In this document: piece after piece, positions 46,001 to 55,438 of the stretch
Layout: each line of letters starts with the position of its first letter
Position numbering within the stretch: position 1 is the first letter of the stretch
DNA from: Ipomoea triloba
Lineage: Eukaryota > Streptophyta > Magnoliopsida > Solanales > Convolvulaceae
Reading direction: 5' to 3'
Length of the DNA: 64,000 nucleotides
NCBI RefSeq assembly: GCF_003576645.1
Contig: NC_044919.1
Coordinates: forward strand, 26,017,421-26,081,420
Made by a program: the position numbers and the translations under genes
The notes under the pieces: generated by a model
What the model was told of the DNA's origin: nothing
Seen by the model: only the letters and a program-made list of their open reading frames with translations
Database searches by the model: none

Positions 46001-46368
46001 GTTTGTACAGTCTAGGTGTTTTAGACTTGTCTTATAACAACCTCTTCGGGAAGATACCTCCAGGTACTCAGTTGCAAGGCTTTAATGCTTCGTGTTATGG
46101 TGGCAACAACCTTTGTGGCCCTCCGGTCTCACAAAATTGTAGTGTTGGTGATGGCGAAATTCCCAAAAACAAAACTAAAGGAGATGGTTGTTGTGGAGTG
46201 GATTGGTTCTATGTTAGCATGGCTATAGGATTTGCTGTGGGCTTTTGGGGGATCTGTGGTTCTTTGTTTTTTGTGGAACCTTGGAGGATTGCCTATTTTA
46301 AGTTTTTAGATAACAAGTTGAAATCCTTTTTAGCATGGGCACATGCTCTAAGGATTAAGTTTACCTAG
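43030..46368 (+). CDS. LRR receptor-like protein (Cf/EIX2-type cell-surface receptor)
   Basis: A complete, intronless 1112-residue receptor-like protein, a class that perceives pathogen or developmental signals at the plasma membrane and signals through partner kinases of the SOBIR1/BAK1 type. Features in order: signal peptide about 1-29 (FFIILFTFVLMDLC); LRRNT cap about 35-80 with CKEREMQALLCFKKELEDP and DCCTKWEGVVC; roughly 30 extracytoplasmic LRRs (LxxLxxLxLSxNxLxGxIP) to about residue 1020, with a break before SLFVEMDLSSNNFIGDIP that fits the usual island region (GLEYEYASIP); acidic spacer and CCGVDW; one transmembrane span about 1057-1081 (VSMAIGFAVGFWGICGSLFF, with GxxxG-type spacing); and a short basic tail of about 30 residues ending LRIKFT. 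There is no kinase. Many N-x-S/T sites occur. LRRs at residues 446-541 are nearly identical 24-residue repeats. The ATG at 43030 is the first that includes the signal peptide. Confidence 0.95.
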   Translation: MGTISVHQIGYFFIILFTFVLMDLCNCSGSNNMGVCKEREMQALLCFKKELEDPMNRLSSWVDGVDCCTKWEGVVCHNVTGHVVQLRLTNPNYGFEFDHLPNGTLSPCLLELKQLSHLDFSGLNGYFSGSRIPNFIGSFVNLQYLDLSNLGFQGIIPHQLGNLTSLHTLILNFDDMKSVIKTDNLDWLSNLSNLRLLDLSYVNLNMAHNWLEAINMLPSLRELHLSGCDLPKLPQSLRLLNNSLLEVLDLSFNIFNTVVPKWMFNLNNLVSLDLSFSNFLSPLPDGPWNLTSIITLSIGGNEMNGSLPSQLFHLSGLVSLSLRDNQFQGPLPNGPWNLTFLSVLDISQNNLNGSLPHQLFGLSHLVSLDIGYNQLQDPLPNGFSNLTFLKNLDASGNHMNCRIPNWIYDLTNLESLGLGDNQLQGTISNSISNLTSLCALYLDGNMITGEIPKQIGNLNKLQVLSLSQNMLTGEIPKQIGNLNKLQRLNLNGNMLTGEIPKQIGNLSKLQVLSLYENMLTGEIPKQFGILSKLQELDLARNRLCGLLPENLGYSFPMIENLYISDNKLEGIVTENHFVNLTKLITLSASGNRLTMRVNPNWTPPFQLEELYLSGWNLGSQFPLWLQSQHQISAVDISNAGIEGEHPIWLWNFSSQIELVNVSHNQLQGQIQNISFHPTRDMGIGILVYLGSNQFSGPLPHISSHITELDLSNNFFSGDVSDFLCHTQNMPNNLRILHLGGNDLSGEIPDCWMHWPNLKVLYMKENKLVGSIPDSIGLLNMLESLDVHKNMLSGHIPPLLQNCTSLFKIDMGDNGFTGKIPRWLGTSLPYLTILSLRSNKFYGELPLEFCHLTSLRILDLSNNHFSGLIPRCFKNFTAMINEEDFSNAKFEMSYSTFANYFGESALVTTKGLEYEYASIPLSLFVEMDLSSNNFIGDIPIELTNLLRLRSLNLSRNNLTENIPTEMGNMKLLESLDLSRNQLFGKIPSSFSSLYSLGVLDLSYNNLFGKIPPGTQLQGFNASCYGGNNLCGPPVSQNCSVGDGEIPKNKTKGDGCCGVDWFYVSMAIGFAVGFWGICGSLFFVEPWRIAYFKFLDNKLKSFLAWAHALRIKFT
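44366..44653 (+). repeat. Recently amplified 72-bp LRR units inside the receptor gene
   Basis: Four consecutive 72-bp units encode the 24-residue pattern MLTGEIPKQIGNLNKLQVLS with its continuation. GAGATACCAAAGCAAATTGG is repeated almost unchanged in all units, while the solvent-exposed positions vary (SLSQN, NLNGN, SLYEN, DLARN). The near-identity at DNA level marks recent tandem duplication or exchange. Confidence 0.85.
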
Positions 46369-46409
46369 TAATAATTTATCATGTAAGACTCTTTGTAATT
46401 TTATTCTGA

Positions 46410-46503
46410 TGTAATAAATCTCTCTATTACATTGTAGTATCTGACTCATAACCTCCCATATGGGAGAGTCATTACATGCCATTTGAGCACAATGTGCTTT
46501 CAC
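46410..46503 (-). mobile_element. SINE fragment downstream of the receptor gene
   Basis: On the minus strand it reads AAAGCACATTGTGCTCAAAT and GGCATGTAATG, then the family tail TACTACATTGTAATAGAG. It matches the SINE variant at 60893-61085. It starts about 40 bp after the stop of the receptor and may lie in its 3' untranslated region. Confidence 0.65.
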
Positions 46504-47164
46504 AAATTACACTCATTTCCGAATAAAATGAATGGAATAACGGTAAACGCGTAGTCACTACTAAATAGCAAACTCCGAACATCTAGGTATGATAATCATA
46601 TTCCATCTACTCGGTCACCCTTTTCAAGACTGAGATTGTTACTTAATACCTAATGACGTTAATTGAAGTTTACAAAAACACTGTGGAAAATATAATCATG
46701 TTTAAATTTGCAGTTTTTTCAACCATGGTAGATAAGTTTAAAAGTTATATTTGTCTAACCTGAGACAATTTTTCAGACTAGATATATAATAGAGACTTGA
46801 AGAATCCCAAACTGGTGAAAGAAGCATTTTAGCCAAATTTCATTGCTAAAACAGGACAGGTAGGGTATTTCAGTTTCAGCAGCAGCGCTCAGAGTGTCTA
46901 ACAGAAGTAGAGAAATCAGTCATAAACATATATTGCTTGACCAAAATCAAGAGTTTGAATTAGCAGGATTAAAGACTGGTTCTTGAACTTAATTGACTGC
47001 CCAAGAATTGTCAGAATAAAAAAGTCAGTGAAGTGCATTTTTGGATAAACTAAGCTGGTAATGGGCAATTAGATCAATATTCTGATCAGATTTACTTGTA
47101 CATAGAAACATAAAATTATAAAAAGCCTGGCTAAGCTAGTTCTTTAATAGCACCCAAAACTTTC
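46504..47164. other. Intergenic, nothing recognised
   Basis: No open frame or repeat that I can support between the receptor gene and the TFIP11 pseudogene pair. Confidence 0.4.
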
Positions 47165-47406
47165 TTGGTTTACCATCGCCTCTTCAAACTATATGGATTG
47201 TGTAACTCCAAAAGCAGCTAAAGAGACGTATTTATCCTCAGTGTGTGTAAATACCTTCTCATTCAGAGAGTCTATAATTATGCTTATGCTACCAAAGCCA
47301 TAAATTTGATAACATCGTCTTTGGTCCGCGCCCGTTTCTCCTTGCGGTTACTATGGTAGTAAAACTCACCACCAATCCACTCACCCTCATCAAAATCAAT
47401 CTCCAT
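47165..47406 (-). pseudogene. TFIP11/STIPL1 pseudogene with head joined to tail
   Basis: From an ATG at 47406 the frame reads MEIDFDEGEWIGGEFYYHSN then RKEKRARTKDDV, the start of plant TFIP11/STIPL1 (tuftelin-interacting protein 11, a G-patch partner in spliceosome disassembly). At 47313 the sequence jumps directly to the far 3' end of the gene. ATCAAATTTATGGCTTTGGT, TAATTATAGACTCTCTG and TTTGAAGAGGCGATGGTAAA match the last 50 or so codons of the plus-strand copy (about 49490-49640). Nearly all of the coding region, including G-patch and GCFC domains, is deleted. The joint carries the short motif GATG present at both parental sites, suggesting microhomology-mediated deletion. The joined frame ends after IKFMALVA. 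Confidence 0.8.
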
Positions 47407-48214
47407 CAAAAACCTTTCTTTCCAAACTTGGAAGACGTAAGAAGATTTCCCTCCCAACTTTAACAAAACCCTCCTAACTAATCTGATCTCCACCAAAACC
47501 TCAAACCAGCGACGACATGCAAATCAAAGAATGATGACAGTTTTGAAAATTGGCTCATCTTAGAAGTTAGAACTCAAAAGCAGCTATATATTTGAATACA
47601 AGAAGAGGAAATAACAGAGCAATATATGAATATGAATTTGGATAGGAATAGGATTTAGCTGGGTGATGAGAAGACGATTGTGGACCATGGTGCTAGACCA
47701 AAAATAAAAAAGTATATTATTTTTGTACTGTAGGTACATTATTTTAAGGTACATTATTTTTTTTGTACTGAAGGTATATTATTTGATATATACTATCAAA
47801 TAATGTATAAAAAAGAATGTACTTTTTATTTTTGGTCTAAATAACTGTGTGGACCATGGTCCATGCGATAATTTGCCTGTCTTCTCATAACCCAGCTAAA
47901 TCCTATTCCTTTTTTTGGAAATCCTATTCCTATTCAAATTCATATTCATATTCCTATTCCGGTTTTGCTCTGTTATTTCCTCTTCTTGTATTCAAATATA
48001 TACCTGCTTCTGAGTTCTGAGATGAATCAATTTTCAAAGCTCTCATCAATTCTTGAGGTTTTGGTTGAGATTAGTTAGGAGGGAAATCTTCTTACGTCTT
48101 CCAAGTTTATCGCAAGGTCGTAGCAGGAGATAGAAAGAAAGGTTTGCGATGCAGAATGATTTTGAAGAGGGTGAGTTTTACTACCATAGTAACCGCAAGG
48201 AGAAGCGGGCGCGG
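47313..48214. repeat. Large inverted repeat of the TFIP11 5' region
   Basis: The left arm 47313 to about 47720 is the reverse complement of about 47830-48214. Matched tracts include CCCAGCTAAATCCTATTCCT, CTGTTATTTCCTCTTCTTGT, GGGAAATCTTCTTACGTCTT and ACTACCATAGTAACCGCAAG. The arms cover upstream sequence, 5' leader and first coding segment. The short AT-rich centre, around ATTTGATATATACTATCAAA at 47777, is itself palindromic, and ATTTTTGGTCTA (right) mirrors TAGACCAAAAAT (left). Arm differences are small indels and substitutions. Confidence 0.85.
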
Positions 48215-49640
48215 AACAAAGACGATGAGGAGCCAAGGCTCAAAAAGCATGTAGTTCAAAAGGTGATTGATATGAGGGGTCCACAAATTCGGATACTGAC
48301 CAACCTGGAGAACTTAAATGCTGAAGAAAAAGCAAAGGAAAATCATATTTTTATGCCTCAACTTCAGCACAATGCCTGCATACAAAAAATTGAGAAAGAA
48401 AAGGAGAAACACCAGAAAAAACAGCTTGAAAAAATGGAAGCCATTATGAGTGAATTGGACCGGATAGATGAAGAGAGTAAAGAGGGTACATTGACTCTCG
48501 ATTCACTTGTGAACTCGTTTCTGAACTTGCAACAACGCTATGCTGATTATTATAAACTCTATAACTTGTCATCTATAGCATGCTCCCACTCTCTGCCTCT
48601 GTTTAATAGAGTATTTAAGGGATGGGGCCCACTTCAAAATCCAACACATGGATTAGAAATTGTTTCCTCATGGAAGAATCTGTTGCAAGACAACTCTTTT
48701 GGTTTCTCTGATAGTGATGATATGACATCTCCTTATTCTCAGCTGTTTATGAAAGCAGTATTTCCTGCAGTAAGAATATCCATGACCAACACTTGGCAGG
48801 CTAGGGATCCAAAACCCATGTTTCTATTTTTTGATTCCTGGGAGAAGCTGTTGCCTCCTGTAGCCCTTTACACCATTCTGGATAACATTGTTTTGCCAAC
48901 ATTATCAGCTGCTGTGGATTCGTGGGATCCCCGTCGAGACACAATTCCAATCCATTCTTGGATTCATCCTTGGTTGCCCAAAGTTGCAGGCTGTCATGCA
49001 TGAATTCCAAGTAAATCCAGCAAATCAAAACCTGGATCAGTTTTACTGGGTCCGGACATGGGCTACTGCTATTCCCATTCATCACATGCTTCCACTTATG
49101 GACATCTTCTTCAACAAGTGGCAACAAGTTTTATACCATTGGTTGTGTTCGAGTTTCCATTTTGAAGAAGTTACTAAATGGTTTTTAGGTTGGATGGAAC
49201 TTTTGCCACCTCAACTTCTTACAAATCATCATATCCGGTATAGGATTAATGTTGGTCTGGATATGATGAACCAGGCTGCTAAAGGCATGGACGTAGTCCA
49301 GCCGGGTTTAAGAGAGAAAAAGGCAGCAGCAGAAGCTCAACAACATGCTTCTTCTGTGAACTTGAGTGGTGGGGTCGAAGGAGATGGTGAAGATAGTGAA
49401 TCAAAGCTGAGCTTGAAAGAAATAATAGAAGCTCATGCGCAGCAGAATGGTTTGGTATTAATGCCAAAGCCAGGCAGGATACATGATGGTCATCAAATAT
49501 ATAGCTTTGGTAGCATAAGCATAATTATAGACTCTCTGGATGACAAGGCATTTGCACACACTCAGGATAAATGGTCTCCCGTGTCTCTTGAGCTGCTTTT
49601 AGAGTTACAAATTCGATATAGTTTGAAGAGGCGACGATAA
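48149..49640 (+). pseudogene. TFIP11/STIPL1 pseudogene with internal deletions and a frameshift
   Basis: The parent gene encodes the plant homologue of TFIP11/NTR1, a nuclear G-patch protein of about 850 residues that helps release the intron-lariat spliceosome. Here MQNDFEEGEFYYHSNRKEKR and ARNKDD run straight into EEPRLKKHVVQKVIDMRGPQ: the acidic N-terminal part and the G-patch are missing. The GCFC-type body follows (NLENLNAEEKAKENHIFMPQ, SLVNSFLNLQQRYADYYKLY, DSWDPRRDTIPIHSWIHPWL). Near 48980 the frame shifts: WLP should continue for about 50 residues but joins PKLQAVMHEFQVNPANQN in the next frame, with stop at 49003 in the original frame. The second frame continues (IPIHHMLPLMDI, YRINVGLDMMNQAAKGMDVV) to the genuine C-terminus DSLDDKAFAHTQDKWSPVSL and TAA at 49638-49640. 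It is non-functional as a splicing factor. Confidence 0.88.
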
Positions 49641-50247
49641 AGCAACAACCTTTTGTTTGTTATTAAAGAACTAGCCTAGCCCGGTCTGGTCATTGGATAA
49701 TGTTCCAAAAAAGGATAGTGTATGAATTGCAGATACAAACTGCTTATTCTGCTGTCCAATTTATTTATGGCTTCTTTGATTTTCTTCTTCTTCTTATTAT
49801 CTTCCTCCTCCTTTTATGATTTCTATGCATTTGATTTGTTTCTAAACCTGACACAATTTCATTTTTGTCCTAGATTTTTGTGGGGTGAGGTTAAGTATCC
49901 TACAAAGTCACCTCTGTTTGTGAAGATTGAGGATATTAGTTTGTAATGAGGATGCTTTAATTGTCCTATCTGATCTGTAAACCTTTTCTTTTTTATAAAA
50001 CTTTCTTATATTAAAAACTAAGTAGCAGGCACCAATACTGATAATATCATCACAGTCTGGATGGGCGATGGGGATTCGAAGCAGCCGTAGCTGTTACCTT
50101 CAATTTCCAAATCTGCTCCCAGCCATCATCCTGCACTCCGATATTACCATTGTTCGCATAACAGTAAGCAGAGGAAGTCGAGAAATTACCTGAGTCTTCT
50201 AATGTCTAATGCACTACTGCATATTCATTGTTAATTCAACATATACT
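49641..50247. other. Downstream of the TFIP11 pseudogene, nothing recognised
   Basis: Contains C/T-rich tracts and short open frames only. It may include former 3' untranslated sequence of the parent gene. Confidence 0.4.
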
Positions 50248-50258
50248 ATGTATGAACA

Positions 50259-50422
50259 GCCAAAGTAGCACCAAGTGTCCCAGTTTACACTACCACATAG
50301 ATGATGGGAGTGGGTTTGAGCATCAGTGGAGGCAACTGTTAACTCTTTGTGCTTCAATAGGTTAAGAAAGTAGTTATAAACAGGTACTACATTGTAACAA
50401 AGTCAGTAGTACTAAAAAAAAA
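50259..50422 (+). mobile_element. SINE with 11-bp target duplication
   Basis: The family tail (AGAAAGTAGTTATAAACAGG, TACATTGTAACAAAGTCAGT) ends in an A run. The head is diverged, with box-B-like GGGTTTGAGCATCAGTGG. ATGTATGAACA flanks it at 50248-50258 and 50423-50433. Confidence 0.8.
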
Positions 50423-50433
50423 ATGTATGAACA

Positions 50434-51238
50434 AAATATTTAAGTACAATATATATATTCCTTGCAAAAAAAAAAAAAAAAAGAAGAAATTAGTTTATAG
50501 ATGTACAAAAACTGTAAAATATGCATACGATAGTTTTGTTTTTTCAAAAAAAATTGATTTGTTGCAATTTTCAAGTGTACATTCGTATATCTAATTTTGC
50601 AATTCACTATACTCATAAACATATTTGTATATTTTGAAAAGTGTTTATTGCCTAAAAAGTATATAATTGCAGGTGCATAAATAATTTTGTTTCCAAAATT
50701 ATAAGATTTGTATGTTTATGTTTAATATATTTACTTGAAATTTAAATGTTTATTTTCTTGTATGGGTAGGAAAATTTATAATAAATTCCAATATAAATGA
50801 GGTTTTTTTTTTTTATTATGATTAGTATATGGTAATTAAGGAGTATATATTATTTTGAACGAAAGTTGTATCCCTTGGAGCTTTCTTTCCAATGGCACAA
50901 GAATCACTTCACCTGTACATTTCTAAGCTGAGATATGATCAAAATATAGAACAGTGGCAGTTTTGGGCTAAATCTGTAAGTTTGAAACTTCAACTTTAAG
51001 GACGATTTTGATCCTTTTGGCTTCCCTTTTAGGCTATAATGTCTTCATAAGAGTTGTAGCCCTTTGAGTCTTCTTTCCAATGGTATAATCACTTAATTTG
51101 GATATTTCTAGGCCAAGATATTGTCCAAATACCAAACAGTGATCGAAATGAGCGAAAATTGCAATGTCATGATCTTTTGCTCTTCTTTTGTTTTGGTTTG
51201 CGTAAATGACCTAGACCGTTGAAAACATCACACTTAGG
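50434..51238. other. Intergenic, nothing recognised
   Basis: AT-rich. Two loosely repeated tracts containing CTTTCCAATGG and GCTGAGATATGATCAAAATA-like text occur near 50880 and 51070, an unclassified old duplication. Confidence 0.4.
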
Positions 51239-51698
51239 TAGGGGTGGGCACTTCGGTTTGGTAAAACTGAACCGAACCAAACCGAAAGAAGCGAACGGTA
51301 CTTAATATAGAGAAACCGAACGGTTCGGTTTTTTACCGAACCGAACTAAAAACCGTTCGGTTTTTTAAATATATATAATAAATAATAATAATAATTAATA
51401 TTGATCCGTGGTGAGGGGATGATGGATGAACAAGATATTACTTTACAATTTGGATTGCTATGTTAATTTTGTGTTTGAATTGTTTTATTTTTATATAATA
51501 TTTATATTTTAAACTTTGGATTATGCGAATATGTATTGTTTGGCAGTGTGTTGTTTGAAAAATTAGTAAATGTTGAAAATTGAATATCCTAAACTGAACC
51601 AATTCCGAACCGAACTTTATTGTAAAACCGAATGGTATCATTTTTTGTAATACCGAAATAGAAAAAAACCGAACCGAATCCCGAAGTGCCCACCCCTA
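51239..51698. mobile_element. hAT-like MITE with 8-bp target duplication
   Basis: The ends TAGGGGTGGGCACTTCGGTT and CGAAGTGCCCACCCCTA are inverted repeats followed by AACCGAACCGAA-type arrays on both sides. CACTTAGG (51231-51238) and CTCTTAGG (51699-51706) match at 7 of 8 positions, fitting the hAT superfamily. It has no coding capacity. Confidence 0.85.
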
Positions 51699-51706
51699 CT
51701 CTTAGG

Positions 51707-52560
51707 ATCTCTTGTAAGTGTTGCATCCACCTCCATAGATTTATATTTGGCTCTCATTGACTCCAAATGCATCCAAAATGCTCCAAAGTCCTTTACTTCT
51801 TCTCAAAGATGATGAATTGTGCCTAATTGATCAAATGAGCTAAATAATATGATCATTTTGAACACCATTGTGACACTTCGTAAGCAAAATAAGACTAAGC
51901 ATGGGGTGGATATGGGGTATAAATATGAACAATGCACTTATCAATTATATATAGATGTAATATGTGTATGTTTAATTTCTTTTAATTATGTTCGTAATAT
52001 GTGTACTATTAATCTTCTTAATTGATTAAATAAAATCTATATTTCGAAAAGTATAAAAAAAATTAATAAAAGTATAATGTGTGAATTAATTTCTTAATTA
52101 CTATAATTATTAAGATTTTATTCCAAAGTAACCATTAATATAATTTTATATGTGTAATAATATGTGAATTGGAATAATTTGTGTAATTGTATGGACGCAA
52201 TAATCTATGAATTAGTGTAATAATATGTAATTGCAATAATTATCATAATTTTTTAATCTCTTTTAATTATTGACGTAATATGTGTGTTATCAATTTCCTT
52301 AACTAATTAGATAAAATTTATATTACAAAAAAATATTAATTACTTAATTATCATAATTTTTAAGATTTTATTCAAAAGTAATCAAAGATTGATATTACCA
52401 TAATAACTTTAGATGTTAAATACAGTTGGTAATTACCCAGGATTATTTAGATGGTAAATAGTATATGGTAATTACCTATATAGATTACCATAATAAACGG
52501 ATTAACATATGAATCAGTATTATAAAAAAGGGAGGAAGCCTTTTAGGTATGATATATTAG
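51707..52560. other. AT-rich intergenic DNA
   Basis: No gene. Repeated tracts such as TAATATGTGTAATT and ATAATTTTTAAGATTTTATT recur imperfectly at about 52090-52370, an old low-complexity repeat. Confidence 0.4.
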
Positions 52561-52830
52561 AGGGAAAATTATAATTTATGCCCCTCCATAATATGCCAAT
52601 TATCAATGTCACTCCTGAATTATTAGTGGTGCAAATATTGCTCCTCAATTTTCAAAAACGGTACATATATTGCCCCTCCATGGTGTAAATATTGCCCCTT
52701 TTGTCTTTACGGGAGGGGCAATATATGTACAGATTTTAAAAATTGAGAGGCAACATTTACACCACTAATAATTCATGGGTAACATTGATAATTGGCATAT
52801 TATGGAGGGGCAAAAATTACAATTTTCCCT
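52561..52830. mobile_element. Foldback MITE of 270 bp
   Basis: AGGGAAAATTATAATTTATG at the left pairs with AATTACAATTTTCCCT at the right. The pairing runs almost to the centre (GGAGGGGCAATATATGTACA near 52711 against its mirror near 52660). TAG follows the right end and precedes the left end. Confidence 0.85.
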
Positions 52831-52936
52831 TAGAAAAAGTATCAATTAATTAAAATATGATAGGAAAATTATATTAGAGAAATTATATTAGGAAGTTGAT
52901 TAGCTAGTATCAATCCTAGTTCTGGATTATTATTAT

Positions 52937-53457
52937 TACTAGTATTTTTGCCCGTGCATTTCATGAAATGAATTCATTATAATATTTTAAGAATATTTGG
53001 ATTGATATAAAATTACATAATTTATAAAATCGAATATTATATAGTGCAATTGATGAAATTGGTTGGATTGATTATGTTTTATGATGTTTTCCTTGCTTGA
53101 ATTCGAGCAAATAATTGTCCAATTACCCGTGTGATGCGCAGATAAATTTTTTTATTATATATTTAGATAATAAAATTAAAGATGAAATTATAAAAAAATT
53201 CTAATATTGAACGTGTACATTTATTTGATTATAAGATTAGTGCAAATGAATCACTTAATTAATTTAATAATATATGACTTGTTTGTCTACCATATGTAAT
53301 ATAATATTAGTGCAAACGTATCACTTAAAAAGATCGATATATAATATGACTTATGTAATTATATTATTTCTTAAATAAATATGGGAAAAATGAAAAATAA
53401 TTTAATTGCAATTATTATAAAAATAAATCCAACGATCAATGTTTAGCTTAATCTATA
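52937..53457 (-). mobile_element. Helitron 3' end, minus strand, truncated
   Basis: On the minus strand CATTTCATGAAATG forms a palindrome, followed by CACGGGCAAAAATACTAGT, a Helitron-type hairpin plus CTAGT terminus. Its 5' end was not found; the other Helitron begins at 53458. Confidence 0.55.
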
Positions 53458-54895
53458 TCTATACTATTAATAAAAACAATATCCTCATTTTTAACTTCCC
53501 GCCCAAAACAGACCTATAATATTTTGGTGTGCGTAATATTGTCAAATATTGTAATACAATTCCTATCCCTAATACAATTGTAAATTAAAATAGAATTCAT
53601 AATAAAATATATTCTTCCCTACGTTCCTATTCATAATACAATTCTAAACTATAATTACTAATGGTAATAATTCAGTATATATATTTCTCTACAATGCAAT
53701 CTATACTATTAATAAAAACAATATCCTCAGTTTTAACTTCCCGCCCAAAACAGACCTATAATATTATGGTTTGCGTAATATTGTAAAATATGGTAATACA
53801 ATTTCTATCTCTAATACAATTGTAAATTAAAATAGAATCTATACTATTAATAAAAACAATATCCTCAGTTTTAACTTCCCGCCCAAAACAGACCTATAAT
53901 ATCATGGTTTGCGTAATATTGTAAAATATGGTAATACAATTCCTATCTCTAATACAATTGTAAATTAAAATAGAATCTATACTATTAATAAAAACAATAT
54001 CCTCAGTTTTAACTCCCCGCCCAAAACAGACCTATAATATTATGGTTTGCGTAATATTGTAAAATATGGTAATACAATTCCTATCTCTAATACAATTGTA
54101 AATTAAAATAGAATCTATACTATTAATAAAAACAATATCCTCAGTTTTAACTTCCCGCCCAAAACAGACCTATAATATTATGGTTTGCATAATATTGTAA
54201 AATATGGTAATACAATTCCTATCCCTAATACAATTGTAAATTAAAATAAAATTCTTAATAAAATATATTCTTCCCTACGTTCCTATTCATAATACAATTC
54301 TAGACTATAATTACTAATGGTAATAATTCAGTATATATATTTCTCTGCAATGCAGTCTATACTATCTATGAAAACAATATCCTCAGTTTTAACTTCTCGC
54401 CCAAAACAGACCTATAATATTTTGGTGTGCGTAATATTGTAATACAATTCCTATCCCTAATACAATTGTAAATTAAAATAGAATTCCTAATAAAATATAT
54501 TCTTCCCTACGTTCCTATTCGTAATACAATTCTATACTAGAATTACTAATGGTTATAATTCAGTATATATATTTCTCTGCAATGCAATCTATACTATTAA
54601 TAAAAACAATATCCTCAGTTTTAACTTTCCGCCCAAAACATACCTATAATATTATGGTTTGCGTAATATTGTAAAATATGGTAATACAATTCCTATCTCT
54701 AATACAATTGTAAATTAAAATAGAATTCCTAATAAAATATATTCTTCCCTACGTTCCTATTCGTAATACAATTCTAGACTAGAATTACTAATGGTAGTAA
54801 TTCAGTATATATATTTCTCTGCAATGCAATCTATACTATTAATAAAAACAATATCTTCAGTTTTAACTTCCCGCCCAAAAGAGACCGATAGTATT
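53458..54895 (+). repeat. Array of eight Helitron 5' ends
   Basis: TCTATACTATTAATAAAAAC or a close variant starts at 53458, 53700, 53838, 53976, 54114, 54356, 54588 and 54840. The spacing is either exactly 138 bp or about 232-252 bp. Short units contain only the TTTTAACTTCCCGCCCAAAA to AATTAAAATAGA part; long ones add AATAAAATATATTCTTCCCT to TATATTTCTCTGCAATGCA. Confidence 0.85.
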
Positions 54896-55377
54896 ATGGT
54901 ATGGCCAACCAATTTTCTGAACGACATTCGTGCATGCAGTTGTCGGCGCACGAGTCAAGCCTTTTTATGTTTATTTTGGGATTTCATTTGCACCCCCCTC
55001 TCCCCCCTCTTGTACGCGAGAGAGAGCCTCTATGCTATACAATTCAATAAGCCTTAGAAAAACTCTTGTATAAGTAGTGGTGCAAACCACTTCTCAAACC
55101 AATGTGGGACAAAAGTTACTTGAAAGGTTTTTCTCTAAATTTTTCTAACTCAAATGGGTCAACTTTGAGAACCAATTTCTCATTCACCCATTATCAGTTT
55201 TGAGCGTACAATATATCAATCTTTTCGTCTAACTACGAAGAACACGAATCCACTTTGACCCGACCCAAATCGAAAGTGGACCCCACATATATTTGTACCA
55301 CAATATTGCCAGTAAAATGCCATTTTATGCTAATTTTTTTCCAACAGTTATTTGTCCAGAGAATATCAACGTGTTGA

Positions 55378-55438
55378 AGGAAGAAGATGATATATAGTGA
55401 AGGGCAATATCATCTTCACTATATATCATCTTCTTCCT
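55378..55438. repeat. Perfect 25-bp inverted repeat with 11-nt loop
   Basis: AGGAAGAAGATGATATATAG and GTGAAG (55378-55402) are exactly mirrored at 55414-55438. It lies inside the Helitron. A miRNA-like or small-RNA hairpin is possible, but the stem is short for a plant MIR gene. Confidence 0.8.

Noticed and set aside
47284..47496. Independent 70-residue gene starting MVEIRLVRRV
   Set aside because: The in-frame extension upstream of the TFIP11 start is leader sequence; the rest is the TFIP11 head fused to a frame-shifted tail.
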